DNA from: DATBHM01 sp963772375
GTDB taxonomy: Bacteria; Actinomycetota; UBA4738; JACQTL01
Reading direction: 5' to 3'
Length of the DNA stretch: 64,000 bases
Assembly: GCA_963772375.1 (NCBI GenBank)
Contig: CAVYXG010000004.1
Location: forward strand, 248,001-312,000
The stretch's first letter is position 1. Each line of letters opens with the position of its first letter. The position numbers and the translations under genes were made by a program. The notes under the pieces were generated by a model. The model ran no database searches. It saw only the letters and a list, made by a program, of their open reading frames with translations, and was not told where the DNA came from. This document shows positions 53,776 through 63,438 of this stretch, in pieces.

Positions 53776-54138
53776 TCACTTGATCTGGCAGAGGATGCGG
53801 ATGCTTGTTTGACGGCCGCTCTGGACGACGATCGTGCGCGGTGCACACCCGGCGTCCCCGCTGTGCGCCTCGACGCGGTAGCTCCCCGGCGGAAGGCTCG
53901 CATGGAGCACATGGCCATGGCCGTCGCCGACATGCCCGGCGGCCGCCAGGCCACCGTCGGAACTGAAGATTCGGATGGTCCCCGGACGCAGCGCGTCGGA
54001 GTTCCCCGGAGCGGGACCGCCCCTGTACACGATCCCGACGCTGGCTCCCGCCGACGGATGCGAGCAGGAGGCGAGCAGGAACAACACGGCCGAAGCGAAC
54101 ACGGTGACGAATCGAACGGTCCTGTGGTGGGTCGGCAT
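53776..54138 (-). CDS. Small lipoprotein, function unknown
   Basis: The 120-residue protein has a signal with lipobox LLASCSH and a small beta-rich domain (GTIRIFSSDGGLAAAG, HVLHASLPPGSYRVEAHSGD) resembling carboxypeptidase-regulatory or transthyretin-like folds. It has one more Cys pair (DAGCAP, RILC). The ATG has GAGGAGG seven bases upstream. It follows sua5 by 102 bases. Confidence 0.7.
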   Translation of the reverse strand: MPTHHRTVRFVTVFASAVLFLLASCSHPSAGASVGIVYRGGPAPGNSDALRPGTIRIFSSDGGLAAAGHVGDGHGHVLHASLPPGSYRVEAHSGDAGCAPRTIVVQSGRQTSIRILCQIK

Positions 54139-54240
54139 GGCACCTCCTCGGGTTCGATCTCTCCCCCCTTGGACGGGACCACCGGCAGAAGAGTTCAGAC
54201 CCTTCCGAGATTGGTGGACCTACGGCATGCCGGGGAACCG

Positions 54241-54849
54241 TCACCCGGCCGCGGTGGCGGCGCGAATCTCGTCGATCCCGATGGTGCCCGCCCGGAGCAG
54301 GGCCGGCGGCGTGGCCCCGCAATCGACCACCGTCGATGCCCGACCGGAGAGCTCGTGGTCCGCGCAGAGCGTGACGGCGACCTCGTCGCCGAACAGGGTC
54401 TCGATCTCCCCGCACGACGTCGGGGTCGGCGACCCCGAGATGTTCGCGCTCGTCACGGCAAGCGGGCCGGTTCGGCGAAGGACCGCGAGCGCGGTGGGGT
54501 CGTCGGGAACCCGAACGCCGAGCGTGCCCGGATCGCCCCCGAGGTCCCACGATGAGCTCGCCCCAGACCGCGGCACCACCAGCGTGAGCGCACCCGGCCA
54601 GAAACGTTCCGCGAGGCGGCGCGCGTCATCGGTGAACCCGGCGATCCCTTCGGCCGCGGCGACGTCCGGAACGAGCACCGGGAGCTCCAGGTCGCGGGGG
54701 CGCCGCTTGGCGGCGAAGACCCTCGACGTCGCGGCCGGGTCGTCCGGCCGGGTTCCGATGCCGTAGACGGTGTCGGTGGGGATCACGATCAGCTCGCCGC
54801 GCAGCGCGGCCGCCACCGCCCGTTCGACGTCTTCGGCCGTTGCGGTCAT
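54241..54849 (-). CDS. tsaC: L-threonylcarbamoyladenylate synthase (Sua5/YwlC/TsaC)
   Basis: The 202-residue protein has the YrdC fold: LIVIPTDTVYGIGTRP, ATSRVFAAKRRPRDLELPVL, RFWPGALTLVVPRS and LAVTSANISGSPTPTS. It makes threonylcarbamoyl-AMP for the t6A modification of tRNA. Only the YrdC domain is present, without a Sua5 C-terminal domain. The ATG overlaps the prmC stop (ATGA). Confidence 0.94.
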   Translation of the reverse strand: MTATAEDVERAVAAALRGELIVIPTDTVYGIGTRPDDPAATSRVFAAKRRPRDLELPVLVPDVAAAEGIAGFTDDARRLAERFWPGALTLVVPRSGASSSWDLGGDPGTLGVRVPDDPTALAVLRRTGPLAVTSANISGSPTPTSCGEIETLFGDEVAVTLCADHELSGRASTVVDCGATPPALLRAGTIGIDEIRAATAAG

Positions 54850-55715
54850 CCGGCCGGAAGCCGGGCGAGCACAACCCGGTCGCGCATCGCGAGGTCGGGC
54901 ACGACTGAGACCTCGACGTAGCCGGCGTTCTCGAAGATCGAGCGGACCTCCGCCGCCTGGCCGGACCCGATCTCGACCGACACGAACCCGCCCGGCCGGA
55001 GCCACCCACGTCCCTCGAACGCGATTCGTCGATGGACCTCGGCACCCCCGAACAGCGCGAGACCCGGATCGGCCAGAACCTCCGGCGCCAGCAGGTCGGC
55101 CTCCGATTCGGCGAGGTACGGCGGGTTGCTGACGATCAGATCGATCGAACCCATCAGCGACTGCGACACGGGCGCGAGCAGGTCGCCCTCCAGCACGGTC
55201 ACTTCCAGCCCGTGCCGCGAAGCGTTCTCCGAGGCCAGCGACACTGCCGCCGGTGACGCATCCACGGCCGTCACGCGGGCCCCCCGGCGTTCCTGCGCGA
55301 TCGCCAGCGCCACGGCGCCCGTCCCGGTTCCCAGGTCGATCACCAGCGGTTCCTCGACACCGCCGATGACGCCCAGCGCCGCCTCCACCAGCACCTCGGT
55401 CTCCGGCCGCGGGACGAACACGCCCGGCCGAACCAGCAGGTCGAGCCCGCGGAACGGCTGGTGGCCGGTGAGATGCTGGAGCGGCGTTCCCAGACACCGC
55501 CGGCAGAGGGCCCGTCCGTACGTCCGGGCCTCGACCGGATCGAGGCCCGCGGAGCGCGAGTACAGCCCCGCGCGGTCCAGGCCCAGCACCTCCATCAGCA
55601 GGATCTCCGCGTTGACGCGCGGGCTCTCGACTCCGTGTCGTTCGAGGTAGCGGGTCGCCCGCCGAACCACCTCCGACGGACGCATCGGAACCACGGGTGC
55701 TGCCACGGGACTCAC
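54846..55715 (-). CDS. prmC: Peptide chain release factor N5-glutamine methyltransferase
   Basis: The 289-residue enzyme has LQHLTGHQPFRGLDLLVRPG, VPRPETEVLVEAAL, the SAM motif VIDLGTGTGAVALAIAQ and IDLIVSNPPYLAESE with the substrate-binding NPPY. It methylates the GGQ glutamine of release factors, so its place directly behind prfA is expected. The GTG overlaps the prfA stop. Confidence 0.95.
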   Translation of the reverse strand: MSPVAAPVVPMRPSEVVRRATRYLERHGVESPRVNAEILLMEVLGLDRAGLYSRSAGLDPVEARTYGRALCRRCLGTPLQHLTGHQPFRGLDLLVRPGVFVPRPETEVLVEAALGVIGGVEEPLVIDLGTGTGAVALAIAQERRGARVTAVDASPAAVSLASENASRHGLEVTVLEGDLLAPVSQSLMGSIDLIVSNPPYLAESEADLLAPEVLADPGLALFGGAEVHRRIAFEGRGWLRPGGFVSVEIGSGQAAEVRSIFENAGYVEVSVVPDLAMRDRVVLARLPAG

Positions 55716-56803
55716 GACTGCGCGTCGCCGTCGCCCGCCAGCTGGGCGGCCCGTTCCGCGGCGAGCAGCGCGTCCACGAACTCGTCGATGTCGCCGTCCA
55801 TGACGCTCTGCGTCTGGTGGACGGTGAGCTTCACACGGTGGTCGGTCACCCGGTTGTCCGGGAAGTTGTAGGTCCGGATCTTCTCGGCCCGCTCCCCCGT
55901 TCCGACCTGCTGCTTCCGCGCCGCCGCCTCGGCCGCCTGGCGTTCCTCCTGGGCCTTCTGGAACAGCCGCGCCCGGAGGTAGCGCATCGCCTTCTCCCGG
56001 TTCTGGAGCTGGGAACGTTCCTCCTGCGAACCGGCCACGATGCCGGTCGGCTTGTGCGTGATGCGGACGGCGGAGTCGGTCGTGTTCACCGACTGCCCCC
56101 CCGGACCGCTCGACCGGTACATGTCGATCTGGAGGTCCTCCGGCCGGATCTCGACCTCGACGTCCTCGGCCTCGGGCAGCACGGCGACGGTTGCGGTCGA
56201 GGTGTGGATGCGCCCGCTGGACTCGGTCACGGGAACACGCTGCACCCGGTGCGTCCCGCTCTCGTGCTTGAGCCGCGAGTACGCGCCCTTCCCGCGAACC
56301 TCGACCACGACCTCCTTGAACCCGCCGAGGTCGGAAGGCGACGCCGACAGCACGTCGGTCTTGTAGCGGTGGCGTTCGGCGTAGCGGCGGTACAGCTCGT
56401 AGAGGTCGCCCGCCCACAGCATGGCCTCCTGCCCGCCCGGCCCCGCCCGGATCTCGAGGACGACGTCCTTGTCGTCGTTCGGATCCTTGGGGACGAGCAG
56501 CTCCTCGAGCGTCCGCCGCAACGAATCCGCCCGCGCCGAGGCCTGCTCGGCCTCGTCACGGAAGAAGGCCGCCATCTCGGGGTCGGACTCCTCCTTGGCG
56601 AGGGTTCGGGCCTCCTCGGCCGACTGCACCGCCGCGCGGTAGTCGCGCCAGGGCAGGACGATCTCACCGAGCTCCGCGTAGTCCTTGCCGAGCCGGCGCA
56701 GCCGGTCGGGATCGCTCGAGACGTCCGGCGACGCCAGCTGCTGCTGCAGGTCCTCGTATCGCGCCTCGATCTCCGCGAGGCGTTCCTCCATGCCCTGGGC
56801 CAT
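55712..56803 (-). CDS. prfA: Peptide chain release factor 1
   Basis: The 363-residue RF1 has the GGQ loop YRSSGPGGQSVNTTDSAVRI and codon-recognition region LKHESGTHRVQRVPVTESSG, with an N-terminal coiled coil (ERLAEIEARYEDLQQQLAS). It ends translation at UAA and UAG. The gene follows the DivIVA-like gene by 71 bases. Confidence 0.97.
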   Translation of the reverse strand: MAQGMEERLAEIEARYEDLQQQLASPDVSSDPDRLRRLGKDYAELGEIVLPWRDYRAAVQSAEEARTLAKEESDPEMAAFFRDEAEQASARADSLRRTLEELLVPKDPNDDKDVVLEIRAGPGGQEAMLWAGDLYELYRRYAERHRYKTDVLSASPSDLGGFKEVVVEVRGKGAYSRLKHESGTHRVQRVPVTESSGRIHTSTATVAVLPEAEDVEVEIRPEDLQIDMYRSSGPGGQSVNTTDSAVRITHKPTGIVAGSQEERSQLQNREKAMRYLRARLFQKAQEERQAAEAAARKQQVGTGERAEKIRTYNFPDNRVTDHRVKLTVHQTQSVMDGDIDEFVDALLAAERAAQLAGDGDAQS

Positions 56804-56874
56804 GCCCCGATTATCGCGGGCGCGACGGGAGGACGACCTCGACGGTCACAGGAGGGGCGACGCGGGGGGACCCG

Positions 56875-57939
56875 CTAATCGACCGGGCCCTCTTCCTCGA
56901 GCATCGGGATGTCGATCGATGGGAAGTCCGGCAAGGACATGTCGGGCGTCGGCTCGCCGGCCCCCGAGCGGCCCCACAGCGACGCCCCCGGTTCGTCCGG
57001 CTGCGGGAAGGGTTCGTCCGGCTCGATGTGCTCGGCGGACTCGGCCGGGCCCTGCTCCTGGTCCGCGACGGCCTCAGGGACCGGGTCCGACCCACCCACC
57101 GAATGCGCGGGGGGATCGTCCGCGCCGTTGTCGACGATCTCCGGCGGTTCGAACACCTCGGTGCCCTCCGGCGGACTTACGCCGTTGGGGGTTCCGGCCG
57201 ACGACGGCGGGCTCGGCAGGGGGGGTGGCGAGAACACCGGGAGGTCCAACGGGAGCTGGTCCCGACGGGGGTCGTCCTCAGGGATGAACGACGAGGAGTC
57301 CTCCGCCGGAGCGGATGTCCAGCTCCGGCCCGGTGTGCCGGCAGCTTCGCCTTCCTGCGGCGACTCCTGCTCCTCCTCGAGTTGGGACACGATGCCCATC
57401 AGGCGGGTCCGCGTCGCATGGAGTTCCGCGGCGAGCGCGTTGCGGCGCTCGGACAGCGCGGCCACCGTCCGCTCGGCCTCGACCCGCGCGGTGTCCAGGG
57501 CGCCCGCCGCCTCGCCGCGGACGCGGTCGGCGTCCTCTTCTGCCCGCTGGCGGATGCCGATCGATTCGCGCCGGGCCTCCTCCAAGGTGCGCTGAGCATC
57601 CCGCTCGGCCTCCTCGCGAATCGAGCGGGCGTGTTCCTCAACGTGCCGGACCACCTCGGCGACGTGCGCACCCATGGCCGCGTAAGGATCTCCTGCCTCG
57701 TCCCCGGCGACGGACTCGGATGCGGACGACGCGGCGGCCGCATTGGCCTGCTCCATGGCCGCCGCGGCGGCCCGGGACTCGGCGAGGTCCGTCTCCATGT
57801 CCTCGAACCACCCGGCGACCTGCTCCAGGAACTGCCGGACCTGGTCCTGGTCGTAGCCCTTGCGGATGGTGGCGAACCCTCGCGATCGGATGTACGCGGC
57901 GCGTCGGCGCGGGGAGACGTCCATGTCGAGGATGGACAT
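56875..57939 (-). CDS. DivIVA-domain coiled-coil protein
   Basis: The 354-residue protein starts with a DivIVA lipid-binding domain: RSRGFATIRKGYDQDQVRQF and LEQVAGWFEDM. A coiled coil of about 110 residues follows (EEHARSIREEAERDAQRTLE, RVEAERTVAALSERRNALAA), then a Pro/Glu-rich disordered tail of about 150 residues. Such proteins organise the cell pole, septum or spore. The ATG has GAGGAGGA six bases upstream. Its position before prfA is not usual. Confidence 0.85.
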   Translation of the reverse strand: MSILDMDVSPRRRAAYIRSRGFATIRKGYDQDQVRQFLEQVAGWFEDMETDLAESRAAAAAMEQANAAAASSASESVAGDEAGDPYAAMGAHVAEVVRHVEEHARSIREEAERDAQRTLEEARRESIGIRQRAEEDADRVRGEAAGALDTARVEAERTVAALSERRNALAAELHATRTRLMGIVSQLEEEQESPQEGEAAGTPGRSWTSAPAEDSSSFIPEDDPRRDQLPLDLPVFSPPPLPSPPSSAGTPNGVSPPEGTEVFEPPEIVDNGADDPPAHSVGGSDPVPEAVADQEQGPAESAEHIEPDEPFPQPDEPGASLWGRSGAGEPTPDMSLPDFPSIDIPMLEEEGPVD

Positions 57940-58051
57940 CGTTCCTCCTCAGCATCGGGTCCGAGCGACCGGCGGACGACGGAGCCCGCCGGGCTCACCG
58001 GACAGTCCTCGGGAGCTTATCTGGCCCAATCTAGCCCGCTCCCTGCCAATT

Positions 58052-59011
58052 TCAATGACCCAGCTCGAACGAGTCGACGATCGTACCGTCCGACGTGACC
58101 GCCCGCCCGGTCAGCCGATCCGGCGTCGCGGCGAGGTACAGGAACAGATGATGCCGGTCGTCAGCGAACGTCGGGTACGGCGTCCCCGGCGAACACAGGA
58201 TCGAGCTCACGGGGTAGAGCGTCTGCCCGCCGGATCCGTCCACGACGTACGTGACGCCGTCGTCCGGCCGGAACCGCTCGTAGTCGTGGTCGTGGCCGTT
58301 CACCACGAGGTCCACGCCGCCGCGGCCGAACAGCGGCACCCACGCCTCGTCCACGGACGGCGTGCTCTGGTGGAGGCCACAGCTGTACGCGGGCTGGTGG
58401 AACACCACGACCGTCCACGGCGCCGCGTCCCGCTTCCCCAGCTGCCCGCGAAGGAACGTCATCTGCGCGGGGTCGGTCGGGTCGTTCGCGTCGAGGACGA
58501 TGAACCGCACCGAACCGATCGTCCGCGCGTACCACCGACCCGGCATGTGGAACAGCTCGAGCTCGTGCGTCCCGCCGGACGTCTCCTCGTCGTGGTTGCC
58601 GAGCGCCGCCACCACCGGAAGACGCCTCCGGTCGACCCAGCCGTAGGGCCGGTTCCAGGCGGCGTCGAACTCCGACGGCTGTCCCGTCTCGTACACGTTG
58701 TCGCCGGTGGTCACGATGGCGTCCAGCGGGTGCGAGCGCGACCACCGCCGAATCTCGCCCGCCACGGCGCGTTCGTCGGCGTTCCCTGATCCGAAGTCGC
58801 CGATCACGGCGAACCCCCGGGCGGGGGCGGGCGGCGCGGGACGAGCCGATCCCGAGGCCGAGGCGGAGGCGGACGCGCCCGACGGGGATGCGACGGACGG
58901 CGGCGCGGAGGACCCGGCGCCGGATCCGGCGTGCGGCGGCTCGGAGGAACAGGCTGCCGCGATCACGGCGACGGCCACCACGCAGCCGACCCGGGACGTG
59001 TGCGAACGCAA
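58052..59011 (-). CDS. Secreted metallophosphoesterase lipoprotein
   Basis: The 319-residue protein has a lipobox (AVIAAACSSE), a Ser/Ala/Pro-rich linker and a calcineurin-like domain: FAVIGDFGSGN (D), DAIVTTGDNVYE (GDN), VAALGNHDEE (GNHD), VVVFHQPAYSCG and VNGHDHDYERFRP (GHDH). It is a purple-acid-phosphatase-like enzyme that would act outside the cell. The start is TTG 59011, directly after the DUF1385 stop. Confidence 0.86.
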   Translation of the reverse strand: MRSHTSRVGCVVAVAVIAAACSSEPPHAGSGAGSSAPPSVASPSGASASASASGSARPAPPAPARGFAVIGDFGSGNADERAVAGEIRRWSRSHPLDAIVTTGDNVYETGQPSEFDAAWNRPYGWVDRRRLPVVAALGNHDEETSGGTHELELFHMPGRWYARTIGSVRFIVLDANDPTDPAQMTFLRGQLGKRDAAPWTVVVFHQPAYSCGLHQSTPSVDEAWVPLFGRGGVDLVVNGHDHDYERFRPDDGVTYVVDGSGGQTLYPVSSILCSPGTPYPTFADDRHHLFLYLAATPDRLTGRAVTSDGTIVDSFELGH

Positions 59012-59014
59012 GGA

Positions 59015-60049
59015 CTACGCCGAGGCGGGAGCGGGCTCCGCGGCCTCGGCCCCGAGCACCGCCTCGAACGACGAGATCGCGACCTCGATCTGATCGCGGG
59101 TGGGCTGGCGGGTCGTGATCTTCTGCAGCCACAGGCCGGGCGCCATCAGCACGCGCATCACCACGGAGCTCTGGAACCGTGCGCCCAGCCGGAGCATCTC
59201 GAACGCCAGCCCGGCGATGATCGGGATCGCGATGATCCGCGACAGGATCGTCCACAGCCAGCCCGGGTTTCCGAACAGGGCGAACACCAGGATGGCCATG
59301 ATCATCACGATCAGCAGGAAGTTCGTCCCGCACCGGACGTGCAGCGTCGAGAAGCGGTCGACCGACTCGGGCTCGAGCGCGGCGTCGTGCTCGTAGGCTG
59401 CGATCGTCTTGTGTTCGGCCCCGTGGTACTGGAACACCCGCCTGACCTCCTTGCTCATGCTGATCAGCAGGAGGTAGCCGAGGAACAGCGCCACCCGGAA
59501 GAGGCCCTCGAGGAAGTTCGACAGCAGGCTGGAGTGCACGACGTGCTTGCGGGCGAACCCGAACAGGATCGCCGGCCCGACCATGAAGATGGCCACGAAC
59601 ACCAGGAGCGCCACCACCATCGAGAATCCCATCTGCTTCTTGGAGAGGCGTTCCTCCTCGGGGACCGACTGGTTGGCCGAGATGGTGAGCGCCCGCATGC
59701 CGATCGACAGCGCCTGCCCCAGGGCGAGGATGCCGCGGAGACCCGGCGTCTTGAGGAGCGGGTAGCGGTCACCGATCGTCTTGACCCGGTGCGACTCGAT
59801 GTGCATGCCGCCATCGGCCTGGCGGACGGCGATCGCCCAGTGATCGCGGCCGCGCATCATCACGCCCTCGATGACGGCCTGTCCTCCGTAGTAGTGCTGC
59901 TGGCGCTTCGGGTCGGACGCGCCCGGCCCCGGCGCGGGTAGCCCGACCGGGCCGGTCGGCGGGGCCGGCTCGGACGCGACGCCCGACGGGTCGGCCGGCC
60001 CCGGCGCGCCTGCCGACGCCGGGTCCGCGGGCGCGCCGTGCTCGGTCAT
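59015..60049 (-). CDS. DUF1385 (YqhQ-like) membrane protein
   Basis: The 344-residue protein has the DUF1385 core: HYYGGQAVIEGVMMRGRDHW near residue 52, QYHGAEHKTIAAYE, and STLHVRCGTNFLLIVMIMAI, with about four membrane helices. The first 48 residues are Pro/Ala-rich. Its function is unknown, but it is widely kept next to rpmE and prfA in Gram-positive bacteria, as here. The gene follows rpmE by nine bases. Confidence 0.92.
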   Translation of the reverse strand: MTEHGAPADPASAGAPGPADPSGVASEPAPPTGPVGLPAPGPGASDPKRQQHYYGGQAVIEGVMMRGRDHWAIAVRQADGGMHIESHRVKTIGDRYPLLKTPGLRGILALGQALSIGMRALTISANQSVPEEERLSKKQMGFSMVVALLVFVAIFMVGPAILFGFARKHVVHSSLLSNFLEGLFRVALFLGYLLLISMSKEVRRVFQYHGAEHKTIAAYEHDAALEPESVDRFSTLHVRCGTNFLLIVMIMAILVFALFGNPGWLWTILSRIIAIPIIAGLAFEMLRLGARFQSSVVMRVLMAPGLWLQKITTRQPTRDQIEVAISSFEAVLGAEAAEPAPASA

Positions 60050-60058
60050 GCGTGTCCT

Positions 60059-60262
60059 CTACGACTTCTTCGCGTAGCGGCGCTGGAACCGCTCGACGCG
60101 GCCGCCCGTGTCCACGAGCTTCTGCTTGCCCGTGTAGAACGGGTGGCAGTTCGAGCAGATCTCCACGCGCAGGTCGCCCGCGGTGGAACGCGTCTGGAAC
60201 GTGTTCCCGCAGGAGCAGTGCACCGTGGCCAGCTGATAGTCGGGGTGGATTCCCTGCTTCAT
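60059..60262 (-). CDS. rpmE: 50S ribosomal protein L31 (zinc form)
   Basis: The 67-residue L31 has MKQGIHPDYQ, the zinc cysteines CSCGNTF and CSNCHPFYTGKQK, and VERFQRRYAKK. The zinc-binding form is retained, so it can store zinc for the cell. The ATG has GAAAGGACG upstream. TTGACC at 60340-60345 may be part of its promoter; the -10 is not clear. Confidence 0.97.
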   Translation of the reverse strand: MKQGIHPDYQLATVHCSCGNTFQTRSTAGDLRVEICSNCHPFYTGKQKLVDTGGRVERFQRRYAKKS

Positions 60263-60402
60263 CGTTTTCGTCCTTTCGCGGCGCGCGATTGCCGACCGCG
60301 CGCTCAGGGTTCGGTGACCAGGGTACGACAGCCCGGCCCGGTCAACCAGGAGCTTCGGACAGCAAGTGGAACGCCTGAAGGCCGCCCCGGATTCCCGCGA
60401 GG

Positions 60403-60861
60403 TCAGCTGCCGAACTGCCACGCGGCCACGGGATCGGCGCGGTACACCACCTCGTCGGGGTCGGACCGGTCGGGGGCCTGCACGAACACGAACCCCGCTG
60501 CGCAGTCGGGTGTGGTCGTCACGCGGGAGCCGTTCGGCGTCTGGGGCCCCGCGGTGGTCCGGACGAAGAACAGCGACAGCTCGACCACCGGGCCGTTCTG
60601 CACGCTCCGGCAGGACCGGAACCGGATCGCCAGGAGGACGTGCCCGGGCTCCGGCGCCGGCGCGCCGGCCAGCCCCGGAGGATCGACGCTGACGGCGAAC
60701 ACCGTGACGGTCCCGGCGTCGGTGCGAACCGGCTTCCCCAGCGCGGCCTCGACGAGCCGGTCGGGCCGGGGGGATCGCCCGAGGAGCAGCCACACGGCCA
60801 GGCCGAGCACGAGGATCGCGGCGATCCCCGTCACCACCCGCTCCCACCTCGAGCCCCTCAC
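60403..60861 (-). CDS. Membrane-anchored secreted protein, function unknown
   Basis: The 152-residue protein has an N-terminal membrane helix (VVTGIAAILVLGLAVWLLLG) and a beta-rich outer domain with paired cysteines (RSCRSVQNGP and TTPDCAAGFVFVQA). The domain has the look of a small DUF4352-like fold, but I do not recognise it. GTG 60861 is the likely start. It precedes rpmE on the same strand with about 140 bases between. Confidence 0.62.
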   Translation of the reverse strand: MRGSRWERVVTGIAAILVLGLAVWLLLGRSPRPDRLVEAALGKPVRTDAGTVTVFAVSVDPPGLAGAPAPEPGHVLLAIRFRSCRSVQNGPVVELSLFFVRTTAGPQTPNGSRVTTTPDCAAGFVFVQAPDRSDPDEVVYRADPVAAWQFGS

Positions 60862-60938
60862 CCCGGCGCACGGTAGCCGACGGGCACCCTGTGCGCGGCC
60901 TGGCCGGCCGCTCACCCTGCATGGCAAGATGCGCCGCC

Positions 60939-61958
60939 GTGAAGGTCCTCGTCACCGGTGGCACCGGGCTGGTCGGGTCGCACGCCGTGGCCGCGCTCGC
61001 AGAGCGCGGCCACGAGCTCCGGCTGCTGGTGCGCCGGCCCGATCGCATCGGGCCGGCGCTCGACCCCCTCGGCGTCCCCCGCCCGGACCACGTCGTCGGC
61101 GACGCCACCGATCCCATCGCCGTCGAACGGGCCGTGGAGGGCTGCGAGGCCGTGTTGCACGCAGCCGCCGTCTACTCCCTCGACAGCCGCGACGCCGAAC
61201 GGATCCGCCGGACGAACGTCCCGGCGGCACGGACGGTCCTGTGGACCGCCCACCGGCTGGGCCTGGACCCCATCGTGTACGTCTCGAGCTTCACGGCGGT
61301 GTTCCCGCCGAACGGCAAGCTCCTCGCTCCGCACTCGCCGGTCACCCACCCCGGTGCGACGTATGCCGACTCGAAGGCCCAGGCCGAGCTCGTCGCGCGT
61401 TCCCTGCAGGCCGAGGGCACGCCGATCACCTCGGTGTACCCCGGCGTGGTGCTGGGCCCGCACGACCCGCACCTCGGCGACAACCACCAGATCATCCGCA
61501 ACGTCCTCCGAGGGCTGGTCCCGGCCGGGCCCGCCGGCGGAGGCACGGTGTGGGTCGACGTCCGCGACGTCGCGGAGATCGTTGCGGCGGCCATGGAGCC
61601 CGGCCGCGGCCCCCGCGGGTACATGGCCGGGAGCGAGTACGCGACGTTCGGCGAGATCGTCGCGACGCTGGGCTCGCTCACCGGCCGCCGCCTGCGGCTC
61701 GCCGCGATGCCGGTCCGGACGATGCTCGCGATGGGCCGAGCCGGCAGCGCGCTCCAGCGGAGCCTTCCGTGGCGACTGCCGATCAACTTCGAGGGGCTCT
61801 ACACCCTCACGCTGCACGCCCACAACGACGACTCGCGGACCCGCGACGAGCTGGGCGTGCATGTCCGCGACCTGCGGGGGACGCTCGAGGACACGGTCGG
61901 GTGGCTGGCCGAGCGAGGCCACCTCACCGCGCGGCAGGCGGGGCGGCTGGCTCGCTGA
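60939..61958 (+). CDS. NAD-dependent epimerase/dehydratase (dihydroflavonol-reductase type)
   Basis: The 339-residue extended SDR has VLVTGGTGLVGSHAVAAL, a GCEAVLHAAAVYSL segment, PIVYVSSFTAVF with the catalytic Ser and ATYADSKAQAELV with YxxxK, replaced here by YADSK. ITSVYPGVVLGPHDP follows. It probably reduces a ketone or epimerises a sugar. GTG 60939 is preferred because CAAGAT lies eight bases before it; an in-frame ATG is at 60921. Its 3' end overlaps the convergent gene by 35 bases. Confidence 0.85.
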   Translation: MKVLVTGGTGLVGSHAVAALAERGHELRLLVRRPDRIGPALDPLGVPRPDHVVGDATDPIAVERAVEGCEAVLHAAAVYSLDSRDAERIRRTNVPAARTVLWTAHRLGLDPIVYVSSFTAVFPPNGKLLAPHSPVTHPGATYADSKAQAELVARSLQAEGTPITSVYPGVVLGPHDPHLGDNHQIIRNVLRGLVPAGPAGGGTVWVDVRDVAEIVAAAMEPGRGPRGYMAGSEYATFGEIVATLGSLTGRRLRLAAMPVRTMLAMGRAGSALQRSLPWRLPINFEGLYTLTLHAHNDDSRTRDELGVHVRDLRGTLEDTVGWLAERGHLTARQAGRLAR

Positions 61959-63345
61959 CGGGATCCTCCGTCGAGAACCCGTCCGGCCGGTAGAACGCCA
62001 ACACGTTCCGCATCATCGCGTCGTGGTCGCCGTCGAACCGGTCGACGTCGTAGCACCCCAGGGGGTTGGTGAGCACGTTCAGCAGGCACCGGTTGCAGTA
62101 CGAGCAGGGCCGTTCGGCCCGATCACGCCCCGCGGCGAACTGCAGCGGCAGGTCGGGGTTGGCCATCAGCGGGCGGGCCATCGTCACGCCGTCGACCACG
62201 CCGGACGTGATGGCGTCGCGGATGACCGACGCCGTCTGGAAACCACCGGCCACGATCACGGGGATGCGCAGCTCGGCCTTGATGCGCGCGGCGTCCTCGA
62301 GCGCGATGCCCTCGATCGGCCGGTCGCCCCTCGACCGGTTCCACCTCCTGGTGAACAGCGGCCCGAGCGGCGACCGGAAGAACAGATAGTTCCGCAGCAC
62401 GTGGGTCCCGGTGGGGATCATCGAGTGGTAGTTCTTCAGGATCTCGTCGACGGGGAAGTCCCCCGGCGGGTTGAACGGGTGTGGGAACCAGGCGCCGGTC
62501 GACACGTGGATGGCGTCGGCGCCGCTTTCCTCGCACCACTTCGCCACCTGGATGGTGTCCTCGATCGTCGACCCGGGATCGGCCCAGGGGAGCAGCGCGT
62601 CGTTGTGGTCGGTGCCGGAGAGCTTCACCTGGACGTGGTAGCCGTTCCCGACCGCCGCGCGGACCGAGGCCAGCACCTCGAGCAGCAGCCGGGCCCGGTT
62701 CCGGAGCGTCCCGCCGTAGTCGTCGGTCCGCCGGTTGATCGCCGGCGAGAGGTACTGCGTGAACAGATACCCGTTGCAGGCGTGGATCTCGACGCCGTCG
62801 AGGCCCGCCTCCTTCGCCCGCCGTGCCGCCTGCCCGAACTGGTCGACGACCTCCCGGATCTCGCCGAGGCTCATCCTCCGGTTCTCGAACCCGTGGAACG
62901 CGTCGGTCTTGCTCCCGACGCCGATCCGCACCTTTCCGTCGTTCTCCACCCCGGGGATGTCCTGCTGCCGGCCGGAGTGGCTGATCTGCAGGATGAACGC
63001 GCAGCCCTGGCGATGGCAGCCCTCCCCGACGGCGCGCCAGAACGGGATCTTGTCGTCGTCGTCGCAGAATGCGTAGTTGGGCAGCACCCGTCCGCGGACG
63101 TGCACCGGCGAGTGCGCGGAGATGATCGCCCCGACACCGCCCGCCGCGAAGCGTTCCTCCCAGTTCACCCGGGCCTGCGTGCCCGAGCCGTCGTAGTTGT
63201 CGATCCGCCCCGAGATGCTCGAGCGGAACAGCCGGTTCTTGACCGTGAGGTTCCGGAACTCGAACGGCCGGAAGATCGGGTCGCCGGCGTCGGCCGCGCT
63301 CTCGGCGGGGGCGGTGCTCCGGCGGGGGGATCGGGGCTCGGCCAC
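61924..63345 (-). CDS. NADH:flavin oxidoreductase of the Old Yellow Enzyme family
   Basis: The protein of about 473 residues has an FMN barrel: FRNLTVKNRLFRSSISGRID, FILQISHSGRQQDIPGVEND, GLDGVEIHACNGYLFTQYLS (HxxN), RRTDDYGGTLRNRARLLLEV and VIVAGGFQTAS. A CSYCNRCL cysteine pair near the end could hold an iron-sulfur cluster, as in 2,4-dienoyl-CoA reductase. The C-terminal FAD/NAD domain of that enzyme is missing. GTG 63345 follows TATGCT by eight bases; ATG 63378 is the alternative. Confidence 0.85.
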   Translation of the reverse strand: MAEPRSPRRSTAPAESAADAGDPIFRPFEFRNLTVKNRLFRSSISGRIDNYDGSGTQARVNWEERFAAGGVGAIISAHSPVHVRGRVLPNYAFCDDDDKIPFWRAVGEGCHRQGCAFILQISHSGRQQDIPGVENDGKVRIGVGSKTDAFHGFENRRMSLGEIREVVDQFGQAARRAKEAGLDGVEIHACNGYLFTQYLSPAINRRTDDYGGTLRNRARLLLEVLASVRAAVGNGYHVQVKLSGTDHNDALLPWADPGSTIEDTIQVAKWCEESGADAIHVSTGAWFPHPFNPPGDFPVDEILKNYHSMIPTGTHVLRNYLFFRSPLGPLFTRRWNRSRGDRPIEGIALEDAARIKAELRIPVIVAGGFQTASVIRDAITSGVVDGVTMARPLMANPDLPLQFAAGRDRAERPCSYCNRCLLNVLTNPLGCYDVDRFDGDHDAMMRNVLAFYRPDGFSTEDPVSEPAAPPAAR

Positions 63346-63438
63346 GGGTGCGAAGCATAGGGGTTCGGCAGTACCCATTCGACTGCGTCCGTGGCACGAT
63401 GCCTCCGCCGAGGCATAGCATCGATGGGGAGGGATCCG